From the NCBI RefSeq assembly GCF_008831285.2, contig NC_045143.1:11953214-12015213 (forward strand): 62,000 nt of DNA, given 5' to 3'. This DNA is from Nymphaea colorata. Lineage: Eukaryota > Streptophyta > Magnoliopsida > Nymphaeales > Nymphaeaceae. Under the pieces are notes generated by a model. The model worked only from the letters and a program-made list of their open reading frames with translations. It was not told the origin of the DNA and ran no database searches. Below are positions 12,538-24,797 of this stretch, one piece after another; positions within the stretch are counted from its first letter, which is position 1, and each line of letters starts with the position of its first letter. Made by a program: the position numbers and the translations under genes.

Positions 12538-14076
12538 TGCACTGAGTCGGAAGGCGGAGTTGGCAGCTACCCAGACAGCATCATCAGAAGCGCAACTCGA
12601 TGGTGCTCTTCTCGGGCGGATTCGAGAAGGCATGAAGCAGGACCCAATGGCCAAGCAGTTGGTCGAAACAACGGAGGCGGGAAAGACGCGACGATTCTGG
12701 CTACAAGATGGACTTTTGATGGCAAAGGGCGGACGGGTGTTCGTGCCTAGATGGGGCAATCTCCGACGAGAGTTGCTGAAGGAGTGTCATGACTCGTTGT
12801 GGGCTGGCCATCTTGGCCAGGAGCGGACACTAGCACTGCTCGAACATGGCTACTACTGGCCACAGATGCGCGACGACGTTGAAGCCTATGTGAAAACATG
12901 CTTGATCTGTCAGCAAGACAAGGGAACAAACCAGAAGTCTGCCGTACTCCTGGAGCCTCTTCCTATTCCAGAACGTCCGTGGGAATGCCTCTCCATGGAC
13001 TTCATCGTCAGCTTGCCCAAAGTTGACGGCTTTAGCTCCGTCCTTGTGGTTGTAGATAGATTTTCAAAGTATGCCACATTCATCTCAACCTCTAAAGAAT
13101 GTCCTGCGGAAAAGACGCCAGAGTTGTTCGTGAAGCATATAGTCAAGCATTGGGGCATGCCAAAAAGCATTGTCAGTGATCGGGACGCTCACTTCACAGG
13201 TAAATTTTGGCGCGAAGTATTTCGTTTGTTAGGTTCGGATTTATTATTCTCAACAAGTTTCCACCCTCAAACGAACGGCCAAACTGAACGAATCAACGGA
13301 TTGTTGGAACAATACCTTCAACACTATGTCAGTGCGAATCAAAAGGATTGGGTGAAATTGTTGGATGTAGCTCAATTTTGCTACAATTTGCAGAAGAGCG
13401 AGTCTTCTGGACATAGTCCATTCGAAATAGCCACTGGACAACAACCGTTGATGCCGCATACCCTTGCAGCCCAAGAAAAGAGAAGACCCACTTTTGCCTA
13501 CCAGTTCGTTCGTGATTGGCAGGAACAGACGGAAATGGCTAAGGCGTTCTTACACAAGGCCGCCAAAAAGATGAAAAAGTTTGCAGATCGAAATCGAAGG
13601 CCAATAGAATTCTGAGTGGGTGATCAAGTCCTCGTGAAGCTCTATCGTGATCGCACGGGCATTTTCCGTGGTCGACACAGGTCATTGATCCGCAAGTATG
13701 AAGGACCTTCACAGTGCTGAAGAGAATCAGAAAGCTAGCCTACAAGCTAGACTTGCCGCCAGACTTTAATGTGCATTCAGTGTTCCATGTTTGTAACCTG
13801 AAGCCCTTCTATGTCGATGAAAAAGATTCCGAGAGAAGCATTCCAGAACGAGACCCGATCCTGCAGTGAGCCCCATCGACCAAGCGAGCGGTGGACCGTC
13901 AAATGGAAGAGATTCTTCGGCACAAGACAAACTATTTGGGAGAGCCGAAGAAATACCAAGTGAAGTGGATAGGCAAACACAACCCCACCTGGGAGTATGC
14001 ATTCTGCATGAAGCAGCGCTACCCACTGAAAGTCAATGTCTACCATGAAACTGCTGGCACCGAGGACGGTGCATAA
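12538..14076 (+). pseudogene. int: chromovirus integrase with C-terminal chromodomain
   Basis: From 12538 the frame is +2 relative to gag. The HHCC zinc domain is H-x-x-x-W-A-G-H through C-L-I-C. The DDE core is visible as S-M-D-F, S-D-R-D and Q-T-E-R. TGA at 13613-13615 interrupts it. About 13707 a missing T returns the reading to frame 1, and the C-terminal part then reads Y-K-L-D-L-P through V-H-S-V-F-H-V. After TGA 13867-13869 a chromodomain-like tail follows (E-E-I-L-x-H, Y-x-V-K-W-I-G, T-W-E, at 13891-14020). TAA 14074-14076 ends it. The chromodomain is what marks the element as a chromovirus; in the family it steers insertion toward particular chromatin. Confidence 0.92.
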
Positions 14077-14080
14077 CTTG

Positions 14081-14089
14081 AAGGGGGAG
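14081..14089 (+). promoter_or_regulatory. polypurine tract
   Basis: AAGGGGGAG lies just before the 3' LTR, where the plus-strand DNA primer is made. Confidence 0.85.
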
Positions 14090-14091
14090 CC

Positions 14092-14497
14092 TGTTCCTCT
14101 GTGTCTGGGAGTCTGTACAGTCCTTTGCTTTGTTTTGCATTGTGCTTCCTTTGCTTATGTTGAGTCATTTGCTTGTGCATGTTTACTTATAAGGGAGTAC
14201 CCTCCCACCGGTCTAAGTGTCAAGTATTGGGATTTCTTGTTTTGGGTGGTCGGCATGAGAATCCTGTAAGAGGCCTCGGCCATCCTATATAAGTAAAGTC
14301 GAGATCATTCTCCTTGTTTATCTTTCTCGTGATGTACTAATTTTCTAAGCGAATACATTGCGAGATTTCTTTATTCACAAGTATTCTTTATACACTTGTT
14401 TTCTCAAACTACATTTGCGCCCCGTTCAACGGTTTGAAGGCTTGCGGCAATCAGGTTCTTGCCGTGCCGCATGGGCCGAAGTTGTTAGCCCGTGACA
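14092..14497 (+). repeat. chromovirus 3' LTR
   Basis: Same length as the 5' LTR, with about 16 differences, of which about 15 are transitions. Confidence 0.95.
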
Positions 14498-15371
14498 CAT
14501 AGTATGCAGAAAATATATGCAAAACGAATTTCATGTGACGATTGCAAGGTCTAACAAATAAAAAGAGACAAAGCTGTCAACTTATTTTCAAAGGCATTTC
14601 AGGTTGGATGGCCTTTAAACCTGAACTAGGTCCAGGCCTATCCGATTTAGGCATCGAACACATAGAATCTAGCAAAATTAAAGCTAGCTAGGTACCACCA
14701 CCTTAGCAAGTAACCTTTTAGCCCTGAACATTTTAAAGCCCCAGAAACTCTGAGAATTGCCTAAAACCACCTCAATAAGGATAATTCCCACCTTTAGGAG
14801 TCCTCAAGAGCTCAAGTTTGGATCAGCCATTTACGTAACAATCAATTTAGAAAAGTGCAATTTTAGTAGGCAAATAATGGAATATTAATCAAAACTTGGT
14901 CTCCACCTAGAGCTTGACTTGACCCATGATGGGATGTGATCAGTTTGCCCACTTAACACATAGAACCCGGTTTACGTGCCGGGGAAAATTTATTCCTTTT
15001 TCCACGAACACATTATTTCCATATAAGCCTAAGTTCTATGCTACATATGCCTAATTATAGGATGTGCATGAGCTTAGGGACTTAGAATTGAACCCAATAG
15101 GTAGATACCTAGTTGAACTGATTCTGAACATCTAACTGAACGTAGCTTGAACCAATCTGAGCTAGCTCAATGAAACCTACGTGCAGTTGAGTCAAGATTG
15201 AACCTAGATTTTGACCTGACCTAGGTCACACTGAACTTGAGCGCACTTAGCCCAGACTGAGCCTAGCTAGGGATATCAGAAATCAAAACTTTGGATCCCA
15301 ATATGAGATGTTAGATCTTACGTGATATTGAACCTTGAATTCAGATCGTCTTAGTCATAAATTTGGAACTT
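14498..15371. other. target sequence of the chromovirus, no gene
   Basis: Continues the sequence left of 9051. It is rich in CTGAAC/GAACC words and holds no supportable ORF. Confidence 0.5.
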
Positions 15372-18300
15372 TGTTTACATGCATAATCTATCAATTTTCC
15401 ATATAGACAGCAAATGGGGAAACTTTCACTTGCCTCTATCTTAAATCATTCCGAGATCTAAGAGATAGGACCCATCATGTTGGTATGAGGTCTGGCCATT
15501 TCTGACACCTTTAATAGAAGAAATGTAACATCTTGCTTTTTGGGCACATCTAAGACCTATCTTTATTAAGTTGTTGAAGTGATTTTTGAGACTTTGACTC
15601 GTCCTATTGGTAATACCTCCTGCTTTAGTGTTTGTTGGCAGACAAATGCCGAGTGTGTAGAGCATAAGCTCAGGTCACTGATGGTTCGATTTGAGAGAAA
15701 AATGGATATTGCAACAATTTTTTCCATCTGGTTAAACTTTGAGGTCATTTTAAGGCATCTGTGGAAGACCTAGAACAAATTGTAAATTTACACCATGAAC
15801 ATGTTGGGAATTACAGAAAAAATTTATAATGGTAAAATCAGAATAAGGATAATGTGGTGACAAGTTAGAAATATATGGAAAAAGCAAGGGTAGATTAGTA
15901 AATTTTCAATGTCAATGATACTAAGTAAAGATTAGGGCCTATTGATTGTAGGTTAATGATGGACTAAGAAAACTAATTGAGATTAGGGGAAACGTAATTA
16001 CCCTTTAGGTGCATTTTATATATTTATAATGCTCCTCCCCTAGACTACTGGCAAGGAGCAAGTCCCCGTCGCACATTGGCTGTGAAGTGTGAAATTACTA
16101 CTGCAGTAACTTGGCCGAGCTCAGCGAAGTTGAGAGTCAACTATGGAGGTTACCTCGCAGACTTGATCCCTACAAAGCAGCATTTGAAGGCTGTAAGCTA
16201 TGTAGCTGTCTATCCTGAACACCCAAGATAAAAGTGGCACTATACCTAATTGTTAGGCGGGTGTGCGTGCTTTAATCATTTTCTATTGTTGCTATTTTGT
16301 GTTTATGTGATCTGCTCATATTTCCTTTATGGTATGACGGATCATCATACACACCTCGGTCAGGAGAAGGCTCGCTCAGCTGCTGGCATGCATGTTGGGG
16401 AAGATTCTTCATAGGCTCAAAATCAAGCTCGGTCAAGCTTCTCCGTATGATGAGCAAGAAAACCCCATTGTTTGCTTGGGACAACCTAATCGCATGGTGG
16501 AAGGACGTCGTCGCACCACAGATACCCATTGGATACTGTAAGAATAGTGTGAACTCAGTCACATAAGAGGTCACAGTGAGTCTCTGTTTAATTGTGGGAG
16601 AACCTAAAAATTAGACCGTACTTAGTTCTTGTACTAACACTTTTATGTTGTTTCCTTTTTTTAGGTATTGTCCAATCAAGTGATCACATCTGTGACGTGG
16701 GATAGACATCTATAAACAGTTGAGATCTTGGGAAAGTGATTGCCATCGACTATTTGATATGATCTCCATTTTGATGTTTTCGTGATAACCCCATGTTATG
16801 ATTTGGACACATTCTATGAACTCCATGCACATAAGATGTCGTGTGTACACTGATTTTTATAATAATCACACAATAAAGATGTATACGCATTATCCCCACC
16901 TATGCACCAATTTGTTGCACTTTAGTGCAAAGCATATTATTTGTTTTAAGATAATCGCACCATGTGTCAACTACGAGGGCAATTATTATATTGTGCCATA
17001 GGGCAGGTCGAGTTATGCACTAACTACGCAGCTAATAATAATAACAAAGATTTTTGAACTATAGAGTATGAATTACATGCATGTTTGGTGGAATCATCGG
17101 TAATCAGGTGAAGGACCAGACTAGGCTCTAAATTGTCTAAGTGATTGAACGTCATCCAGATCCTCAGTATATTAAAGCAAACATGCCCAGGATTTGGGGA
17201 CTGTTTTGACTTAAAATTTACGTGGACCTCAGAAATCTAAGGTTTGTAAACAAAAGAGCTCTTAAAGAGTAGATGTTTACACCTTTGTTTATCAAGATTC
17301 ATGCAAACATTGATCTATCCAAAATGGTGTATGCAACTATGAACAAACATGTTTAGGATGAGGTCATCTAATGATCAAGGTTTTGGGACGTGGCCCTATT
17401 CATCCAGATTGTGATCCAAGATTCAATGTTTGATCCAATATTTTGTTATTTGAGGAGAAATCCAAATCGAAATATCTTCCAAGGTTTTTTAAATCTAGTT
17501 TCAGGGAGATCTAATACCAAGATCCAAATTTGACACTTGAAGTCCAATTTTGATTTATTCAATATTATAAGCCAATACCTAATACAGTGATCCAGATCCA
17601 AATCAAGAAACAATTCTATTGTTCATATTCAAGTCTAAGACTTCAAATGTGTCTTTCATGTTCAGAATCAAAGTCTACTGACTTAATATCCCATCATCAA
17701 GGTTTAAGATATAACACTTAGATGCAAGTTTCCACAATCAAGATCCAATATCCCAACTAACTGGATCTGGTACCATTGGGATCTAATTCAGTACAGTCCA
17801 AGTCTAAGTTGGCTAATCCAAAATCCATTATCCAAGTTTATAGGATTGAGATCCCTTACGATTAATATGATCCAGACTGACTAAATCCAAGAGGCACATG
17901 GGTTTAGTGGTTGCTCAAGTTCTAGCTAGATTAGGTTGGTCTAGGCTCTAGCTCTAGGGTTCTAATGTTATGAGTTCTAAGGCCAGTCTTAGGTAGGCCT
18001 TGCAATGAGATTGGTTGAGGGTCTGACCTAGGATTTCATCTTGATCATACATGGATCAAGATCAGAGTTATTAGAAAAAGAAAATAGTGCTTGGACAAAT
18101 CAATGAGAAAGTATGCTTTCTAATGTGTTCATTTAGGAATTAAACCAAATTTGGATTTTCATGTGCTTAGACCATCCTCAAGGGCATAGTATTAGTTCTA
18201 TTTGATATAATTCCTGGTCAAACTTTATTTTGTGCAGCATTCGTAAGTCCATAGTGGTAGAACAAAGCATAGTGTTTACACATGCCTAGGCTAGATTAAT

Positions 18301-20427
18301 AATAGAAGGAAACTATATGCAATGTAGAAAGCCAAAAGAATTATAAGTACTGAAACGTAATAAGGGGAAGGAGAGGGAGGCATAGCTGAACTCCATGCAT
18401 ACCTTAGAGACATTAAAATTAAATGTATCTATTAATCAGAAGACATAAAAGCTTTTGAATTGATTGAAGCAAACTAGCCTAGAGCAAAAAAGGGGAAAAT
18501 CACCTAATTATGATGAGAAAACAATAAAATACCTAAGGCATGCTACTAAGAAAGTGAAGAAAATAAAAAAAGAATACCTCGACTTGGATGATCCTACTAA
18601 CCCCGTGGCTTCCTGTTGAGCATGACTTGAAGTCATAAGGGCTGAGGTTTGGCTAACTTAGTTTATCACTGCCGTGACTTGAACTAAATGCTTGACCCAC
18701 TGTTGGGGCCTTAAAATTTTATTTTCTCGATGTCAAGAATTATGGGCGCGCCTGAGTGGAATTTCTCCTCTCTTAAGGCACCAACTTGAGCATTGAGCAG
18801 TGCAGAGAAAGAGGGCGTAGAGGATGATTTCTTCCAAACTTTTGATATGAAACCAAACTTTGAGAGCTCAAAAAGCATCCCAAACCATATGTTGAAACTT
18901 GAAACTTAGTAAAATATCAAATATGGAAGGGTATATTTCAACAATAATTTCTAGATTTTGAGCTTGATTATTGATGAAATCAAGAAATAACTGAAGGATT
19001 CTGTTCTTTAAAGTGTGTTGAAGGATTCCAAAGGGTAAAATTGTGTCTCCTTGGAGGAGACAAGAAGAAATTGAAGCGCAGATGTTGCGTAGATGCTTAT
19101 GTATATGAAATACATGTATCATATAATGTGGTGGCAAAATGACTTTTGTCTGGGTTCAATGAATCTGATGGTTCTGGATTAGAATTAACTATCTAGGGCC
19201 AGATCTTGGTCAAGTTCTAGAGAATGGAACTTGGATCTGACAGAAGATCTGAGTCAGGAGTTTAGTTCAAATATTCATATCTGGACAAAATATTGATAAT
19301 GGATCCGGAAATGGAGATTAAAGAGATCAAGAATCCATTTCTAAAAATTTGAAATGATAAACTTGGGTGTATACATTGCATAACTGATGATAATGAGGCA
19401 CAAGATGTAAAAGGATAGTTTTATCCCCATTGAAGGGTCTTGCATGATGGCTAAAAATGAAAAGCTTTGTTCATGTATATAATTTATGTGATCTGAACTT
19501 AGGAACATATGACTGAATTTAGTGTGAACATATTTGCAACAAAAAGTCAGTTTAGATCGCAAGGGTTTAAGTTCAAATCAGTTCAAAACGAAGGAAATCA
19601 AAGTCTAATTAGATTTAGTTTGGAACTACCTTCTAGGTGAAATGAATTGGATCTATGGTGCATGAACTAATGACCTTATGAAGGAAAGTGGAGGTGATCA
19701 TGTAGGTCCATTATGAGCTTGAACCAAGTTTACTCCTGTTCAACGAAGTTCATTTTCAGTTCAAACTAGAGATTTGCACTTAAAGTAAACTAAAACTGAA
19801 CTCAACTAAATTGAGTTGATTATAAGTGACTTGAATTGAATCTGAACTTGACATAAAGTAGAATTTACAGTAACATACTTGATTCTAGCTTAACATGGTC
19901 TAGTCGGGATTGGATGTAGCCCTGGGAGAGTGACGTGATGCATGCATGCACTAAGCTAGAACTGGTGTTATGGCATCTATTGTTCAATGTAAGGTGGATC
20001 CAAGCTGGGTTCACTGAGAGGGACCTGTTCAAAGCAAATCATAATCTCTAGAGATTAAAGGTTGTAAATTTGAAAGTGATTGACTTCAATGAGCAAAGCT
20101 GAGCTAAAATGAGCTTAAATGAACTTGAATGAGCTAACTCTAACTGCTCACAGGGTCTCGTGGATCTGAGATGTCTCCTTGTTGGGCTTGCTTTGGACTC
20201 TTGGTACTAGATGACTTCTAAGTTTCATTGGCAAAATTGTCAATTGGCCAAATGATTGATTTAAGGGTCATTTCCTAGGTGTTCTTGCACCCAAGTGGGG
20301 CAACCTCAATCATTTATATGTGAATGACCACCTGTTTTGAAAATCAGTTTGAAAGCAACAATCCACATTGTCTGAATGATTGGTAAAATAGGAATTTGGT
20401 TTTGTAGAAACATTTGAGGTGTTTATA
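15372..20427 (-). repeat. diverged long LTR 'a' of a Tat-type element, interrupted
   Basis: Left end TGTTTACATGCA matches the left end of LTR 'b' (20687) and resembles that of the solo LTR (47650). A conserved internal block near 15480-15510 (GGTATGAGG then GACACCTTTAA) matches blocks at about 20830, 24880 and 47740. The right end at about 20427 (GTGTTTATA) lies before a PPT-like ATGCCC. Discounting an insertion at about 15.52-17.09 kb, the length is close to 3.5 kb, against 3.36 kb for the intact solo LTR. Strand is given by homology with the element at 54-62 kb. Heavily diverged; no coding sequence. Confidence 0.6.
15524..17095. mobile_element. insertion inside LTR 'a', ends not proven
   Basis: The LTR homology breaks off near 15520 and resumes at about 17098 (GGTAATCAGG). 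The inserted piece begins TGTAACATCTTGC, like many plant gypsy LTRs, and has a TATA-like TTTATATATTTATAAT near 16014. I could not find a matching target duplication, so a solo LTR is only one reading. It includes an 89-codon open frame (16297-16566) of no recognised kind. Confidence 0.45.
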
Positions 20428-20686
20428 GATGCCCTTTTTTGCTACTAAATCAGTGACAGCCTGGCATAATAGCAAAAAATAAACATCCCAAATTTTTTAA
20501 AAATATGCGCCAGTGTAAGAAATGTTCTTTGATGTTCAGGGTAATGCTCTTGAAAATCCAAATGTTGAGTGATTACTATGTCATAATTTCCAGATTCTCA
20601 TGAAATAAAATGCCCCAGTTCATGAATGAGTTTGTTATGAAAGATATCTTAAAACATTTTTCAAATATTGTCCAAAAGTACCCCTA
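20428..20686 (-). other. short internal remnant between LTRs 'a' and 'b'
   Basis: Aligns with the PPT and 3' end of the intact element: ATGCCCTTTTTTGC here against ATGCCCCTCTTTG at 54531, and AAAATGCCCCAGT here against 54937. All of gag-pol is missing. Confidence 0.6.
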
Positions 20687-23600
20687 TGTTTACATGCAAA
20701 AATTTTCAATCTTGCACATATAGACTGTTTCAAAATGGAAAAGATATTACTTGTACTGAGTTTGTTCTCTCATATGTTTCTCTCATGTAGGAATGCGAAG
20801 GAGGAACCCGTTCAGTCAATATGAGATTTGACCATTCTTGTCACATTTAACAAGGTAATCTGACCAAGGGCTAAGCTTTATGGTCCAAAGTCTAAAACTT
20901 GATTGTCATCCCGATCATAATCAAACAAAATCAAATGTTCCCTAGGGTTGAAAATATGTAATTTGAAAATCTATATGGACCATTGAATTGGAGGTTTACT
21001 GAATTATAAAACTCGAGGGAGTGATAGTTCATGTCCTCGTTCATCACATGTCCATGCAAAGCAAACATAGACTAAGATGATGCATGCAAACTAGAGTACA
21101 TGTAATCAAGGTCTGGTTTCTACATGGTTTGAATTATGAGATGTGGACCTGGGATTATAGTTAAAACTTTTCATCATATTCCAAGGGCAAGATCTGGATC
21201 GAAATCAAATAGTTCCAATTGCTTGTCACGATCTGATCTGATATTACATGATCCAAACTTAAGGGCTTATTAAATCTAGAACCAAACCTAGAGCTAGGGT
21301 TTTTAAGGTTCAAAGGATCAAAATCTGAAGTCCAACTCAAGATTTGAGTTTTGTGATCCAAAATCTGATATTTAAATTCAATACTTGTTCTAGATCATGT
21401 GTCCAAATTCATTACTCAAGGTCAAGATCTAATATCATGTTACAAGTTCAAAATGAAAATCCACTGTACTCATGGTTCAATGTCCTGCTCCAGGATTGAG
21501 ATTCAAAAGGATCAAGGTCTGATCCTACGTTCAACATCAGCTATATAAATGAAAGATTTAATCCAAAATTTCATTCATTGTCTAGGTTGGATATATGGGT
21601 TCACATTGTATGAAGGGGACCTATCTAAGGTCTTTGAATATGTCTAATCATAATTTACGTGTAGTCTTCAATATCCTGCCTTATTGGATATTGAAGTGTG
21701 CTCACATGGGTTGGCCATGGGACGTAGTTCTAAGACTTTGAAGTGTCTAATACTGGTCTGACTTTGGTCTTAGAAGACTAACTCAGAATCAATTCTAAAT
21801 TTGTGCCTTGATCACACGTGACCTAGGTTTTATAAAACATGTTTTAGAAAAGGATTTGGTTTTAGAAAATATGTTAGAATATTGTTTTTGAAAGTGTGTT
21901 CATGTAGAGCTTAGACTGATGCACAACTTTCACATATTGGGATTAGATTCACATGGCATGGTACTAATCTTGTCAAGCTGGGTTCTACATGAGCTTTGCT
22001 AGTGCTTGTTTAAAACATATGCAGGTGCATTGTCTATCCATACCATGACTCAAAAAAAGGAAACTATGGCTTGAATATATTAAAGCAAAGACATAATCTA
22101 GGAAAAGCAAATACTAAAATGAAAGAGAGAGAAGGAAAGAGGGAGGCATACCTGACCATCATTCCCCTAACCTAAGGATATATAAATTAAATCTATCTAT
22201 AAATCAGAGAATATACTAATGTATAGCATGCTTAGAAGAAAAGAAACTAGCTAGGCATAGAATATAAACTTTCCTAAGCAGGAAATAACGTAAACTAAGC
22301 ATACTTAAAAACAGAAAAGGAAACTAGAGCATGCTACTAAGGAAACAATAAAAGAAAATAACTAAACTGGAAATAAGAAAGAAAGTAAGAAGAAAGAAGA
22401 AATTACTTGACTGCAGACCTGAACTTGGAGCTTAATCTGGACCACAACCCCAATATACCCAATTGGCCTTTGCTAGTTGGTTAGGCTGATCACTATTGTG
22501 ACTCATGCCTAAGCCTTCATGCATGACTCTAAGAGTTTTCAGAGAAAAAATTAAAATTTTCTTGAACTTGAACTTGGGAACTCATTTGGGTTTTCTCCAA
22601 ATTTATTGTACTCACAAGTAAGCTCAATAATTGTATGGAAGGAGGGGGGTTCAACCTCTTTTTCATAGGTCTCTAGGAGAGAAACATTCCCCAAAACTTT
22701 CAATACATGACTAAACTTTGGAATTCATGACCTTCTTAGAATACTATATGTTAAAAGGTGAAACCTTAGGTCATATCACACAAAATTCAACACAGAATTT
22801 GAGTATGTCTAAAGTATATTGATCTGTAGAAAGTTCTGCATAGTTCATGATCAATAGTTTCTGTTGACATCTGACATATAGTTTGAAATTGAGAGATACA
22901 TCTTTGCACATAACCTTGTATTATATGCATGTGCCTAGGTTCATTAAATCTAGATACTAGATATGGAGATAATTCTGAGATCCGGAGCAAGATTTGGGTC
23001 TAGGGAAAGTTATAGAAAACATACCTGGATTAGATATTTGATATAGAAGTCTAGACATGAGATCTGAATCTAAACAGATACATTTTACAGATGAGGGATT
23101 TGATACAGAGTTCAGGATTGAACATCAGGACTAGGTGTGCCCTGAGCTAGCTCACTTTGGGCTAGGCAGGTTCAAAATCAGTCAATGCTTTTGTGACTTG
23201 GGCTAGCCTCAGTTCTGACCTTGGTCTAAACCTATGCTAGGCAGAGGAGGTTCATGAAGAAATTATGCATATATGGAAGAAGTTCAAATTTTCCCTTGGC
23301 ACAAAAACTGGGCTTTATAGGTCACATGAGGAGACTGACTACATAGGAATGTGGGTCAAAATTAGTTCTAGGGGTATGCCACATTTCATGTCAAATTTTC
23401 ATCATTTTCCCCTTGACTCATTTTAGAGTGATGACTATAGTGAAATTTAAAAACAAGATCTGGGAATGCCAACACAAATTGAATTCATAAACACAATGTT
23501 GGAATGTATCTGGTCAGAACAATGCAGTGAAGTCTGAAATATGATTCCTAGATTGAACAGAAACAAGATCAGAAGATTAGCTGCTCACCATGTGACATGT

Positions 23601-24174
23601 CTAGAACTAGGCAAGCCTTATTCTATTTGTAAAAGAGGAAAGAACTCAACCTGGGAAGGGTTAACTTGAACCGAGCTAGAATTATTCAGATACAGAATTA
23701 AATAATATGATCTATGCTCGATGGGCATTGACCCATGCAAATTGTGCACAAATTGAGCTCTGAAGCTACAAATAAGTGATAGTATTTTGTCAAGACAACT
23801 GCTCTAGAACTTAAATCTGGATTTTAGAACTAAAACTATGAAAATACTCATGTTGCATTGAGGTGAATCTGTATTGTGCTCAGTTAGATCTAACAAGGTC
23901 CTAGTGACTTATAAATGGCATGTGATCAGGTTCAATGATCTGCTCGGGTTAGAATGAGTTGGATTTGAGTTAAGTAAATACTGAAAGGATGACTCTAATG
24001 GCTCCTGAGGACTTGTAAGGGTGAGATTGATCCTGATTGGGCTAACTTAAACTCATTCTTAGATTTTTGAAGGTTTATTGAAATTCAAAGGTAAAAGGGT
24101 CATTTAGCATAATGGCGACAACCTAGGTGTTCTTAGTAAGATCCAATATTTCAGTAAAGTTGTCACACAATATA
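20687..24174 (-). repeat. diverged long LTR 'b' of a Tat-type element
   Basis: Left end TGTTTACATGCAAAAATTTT is close to the solo LTR left end, TGTTTGCATCCCAAAATTTT. The conserved block is at 20810-20870. The right end is placed at about 24174 by weaker similarity and could be off by some tens of bases. Interior is rich in GATCTA/GATCCAA words. No gene. Confidence 0.55.
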
Positions 24175-24797
24175 GTTATGTCTCCCTAAGAAACCAAAAA
24201 AGTTGAGATTCTTGAATTCCAATGTTTGGAAACAGCATGAACCAAATTTCAACTGCTATTAACTTCAATTTGCACTCTTCGAGGTAGAAGAGAAACATCT
24301 GAGAGAAGGTGGTATGCCAAGACCAGTATTACTCAAGAGACAAAGGTCTAGATTTGAGGGAGAGATAAGTGAAACGATTAGGTTCCTTCCTGAGAAGATG
24401 TGACCATAAGGGAAAGTAACAACATGCTGGAAGGAGTACATCTTGTGGGTTAGACTATGTCAAGAGGTGACAAGTCAGTAAGGATGGGTGACTGGCTTGA
24501 CAAACACAAACCTAATAGGGAAGTAAATAATGATGTTATTTAGATGAGGGAGATATGAACAAGGTGAGTAAAAAAAACATCAAGCAGGGTCTATGCACAT
24601 CCAGCACTCCCTAAAGTCTCATACATCTGTGATGCTTGAAAAGGGGCATAAGACCCTAGTTGGGATAAAAATATTTGCATCGCATGTCCAATATCTAAGT
24701 ATGTTATATACGTTAGCCAAAGAGGCTTAGTACTAGCATAAATTCCTTCATTAGGCAAACAATGGTAGTGTTTATGTGTAAAATGTTTTGTTCTACA
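24175..24797 (-). other. internal remnant between LTRs 'b' and 'c'
   Basis: About 620 bp with no recognised coding sequence. An AAAAGGGGCATAAG stretch is PPT-like but cannot be placed with certainty. Confidence 0.4.

Larger units (their letters stand above)
9056..14497 (+). mobile_element. Ty3/gypsy chromovirus, full length (5,442 bp), inactive
   Basis: Two 406-bp LTRs (9056-9461, 14092-14497) bracket an initiator-Met PBS, gag, protease, RT, RNase H, integrase with chromodomain, and a PPT. Gag and pol lie in one original frame, as in plant chromoviruses. The target-site duplication is CATAA at 9051-9055 against CATAG at 14498-14502, one base changed. By hand the LTRs differ at about 16 of 406 positions, nearly all transitions. 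Small size and short LTRs suggest the Reina or Galadriel side of the chromoviruses, but the clade is not settled. Eight in-frame stops and at least two frameshifts make it non-autonomous today. Confidence 0.95.

Noticed and set aside
16297-16566. 89-codon ORF near 16.3 kb as a gene
   Set aside because: Lies in an insertion inside a dead LTR, with an equally long frame on the other strand and no motif.
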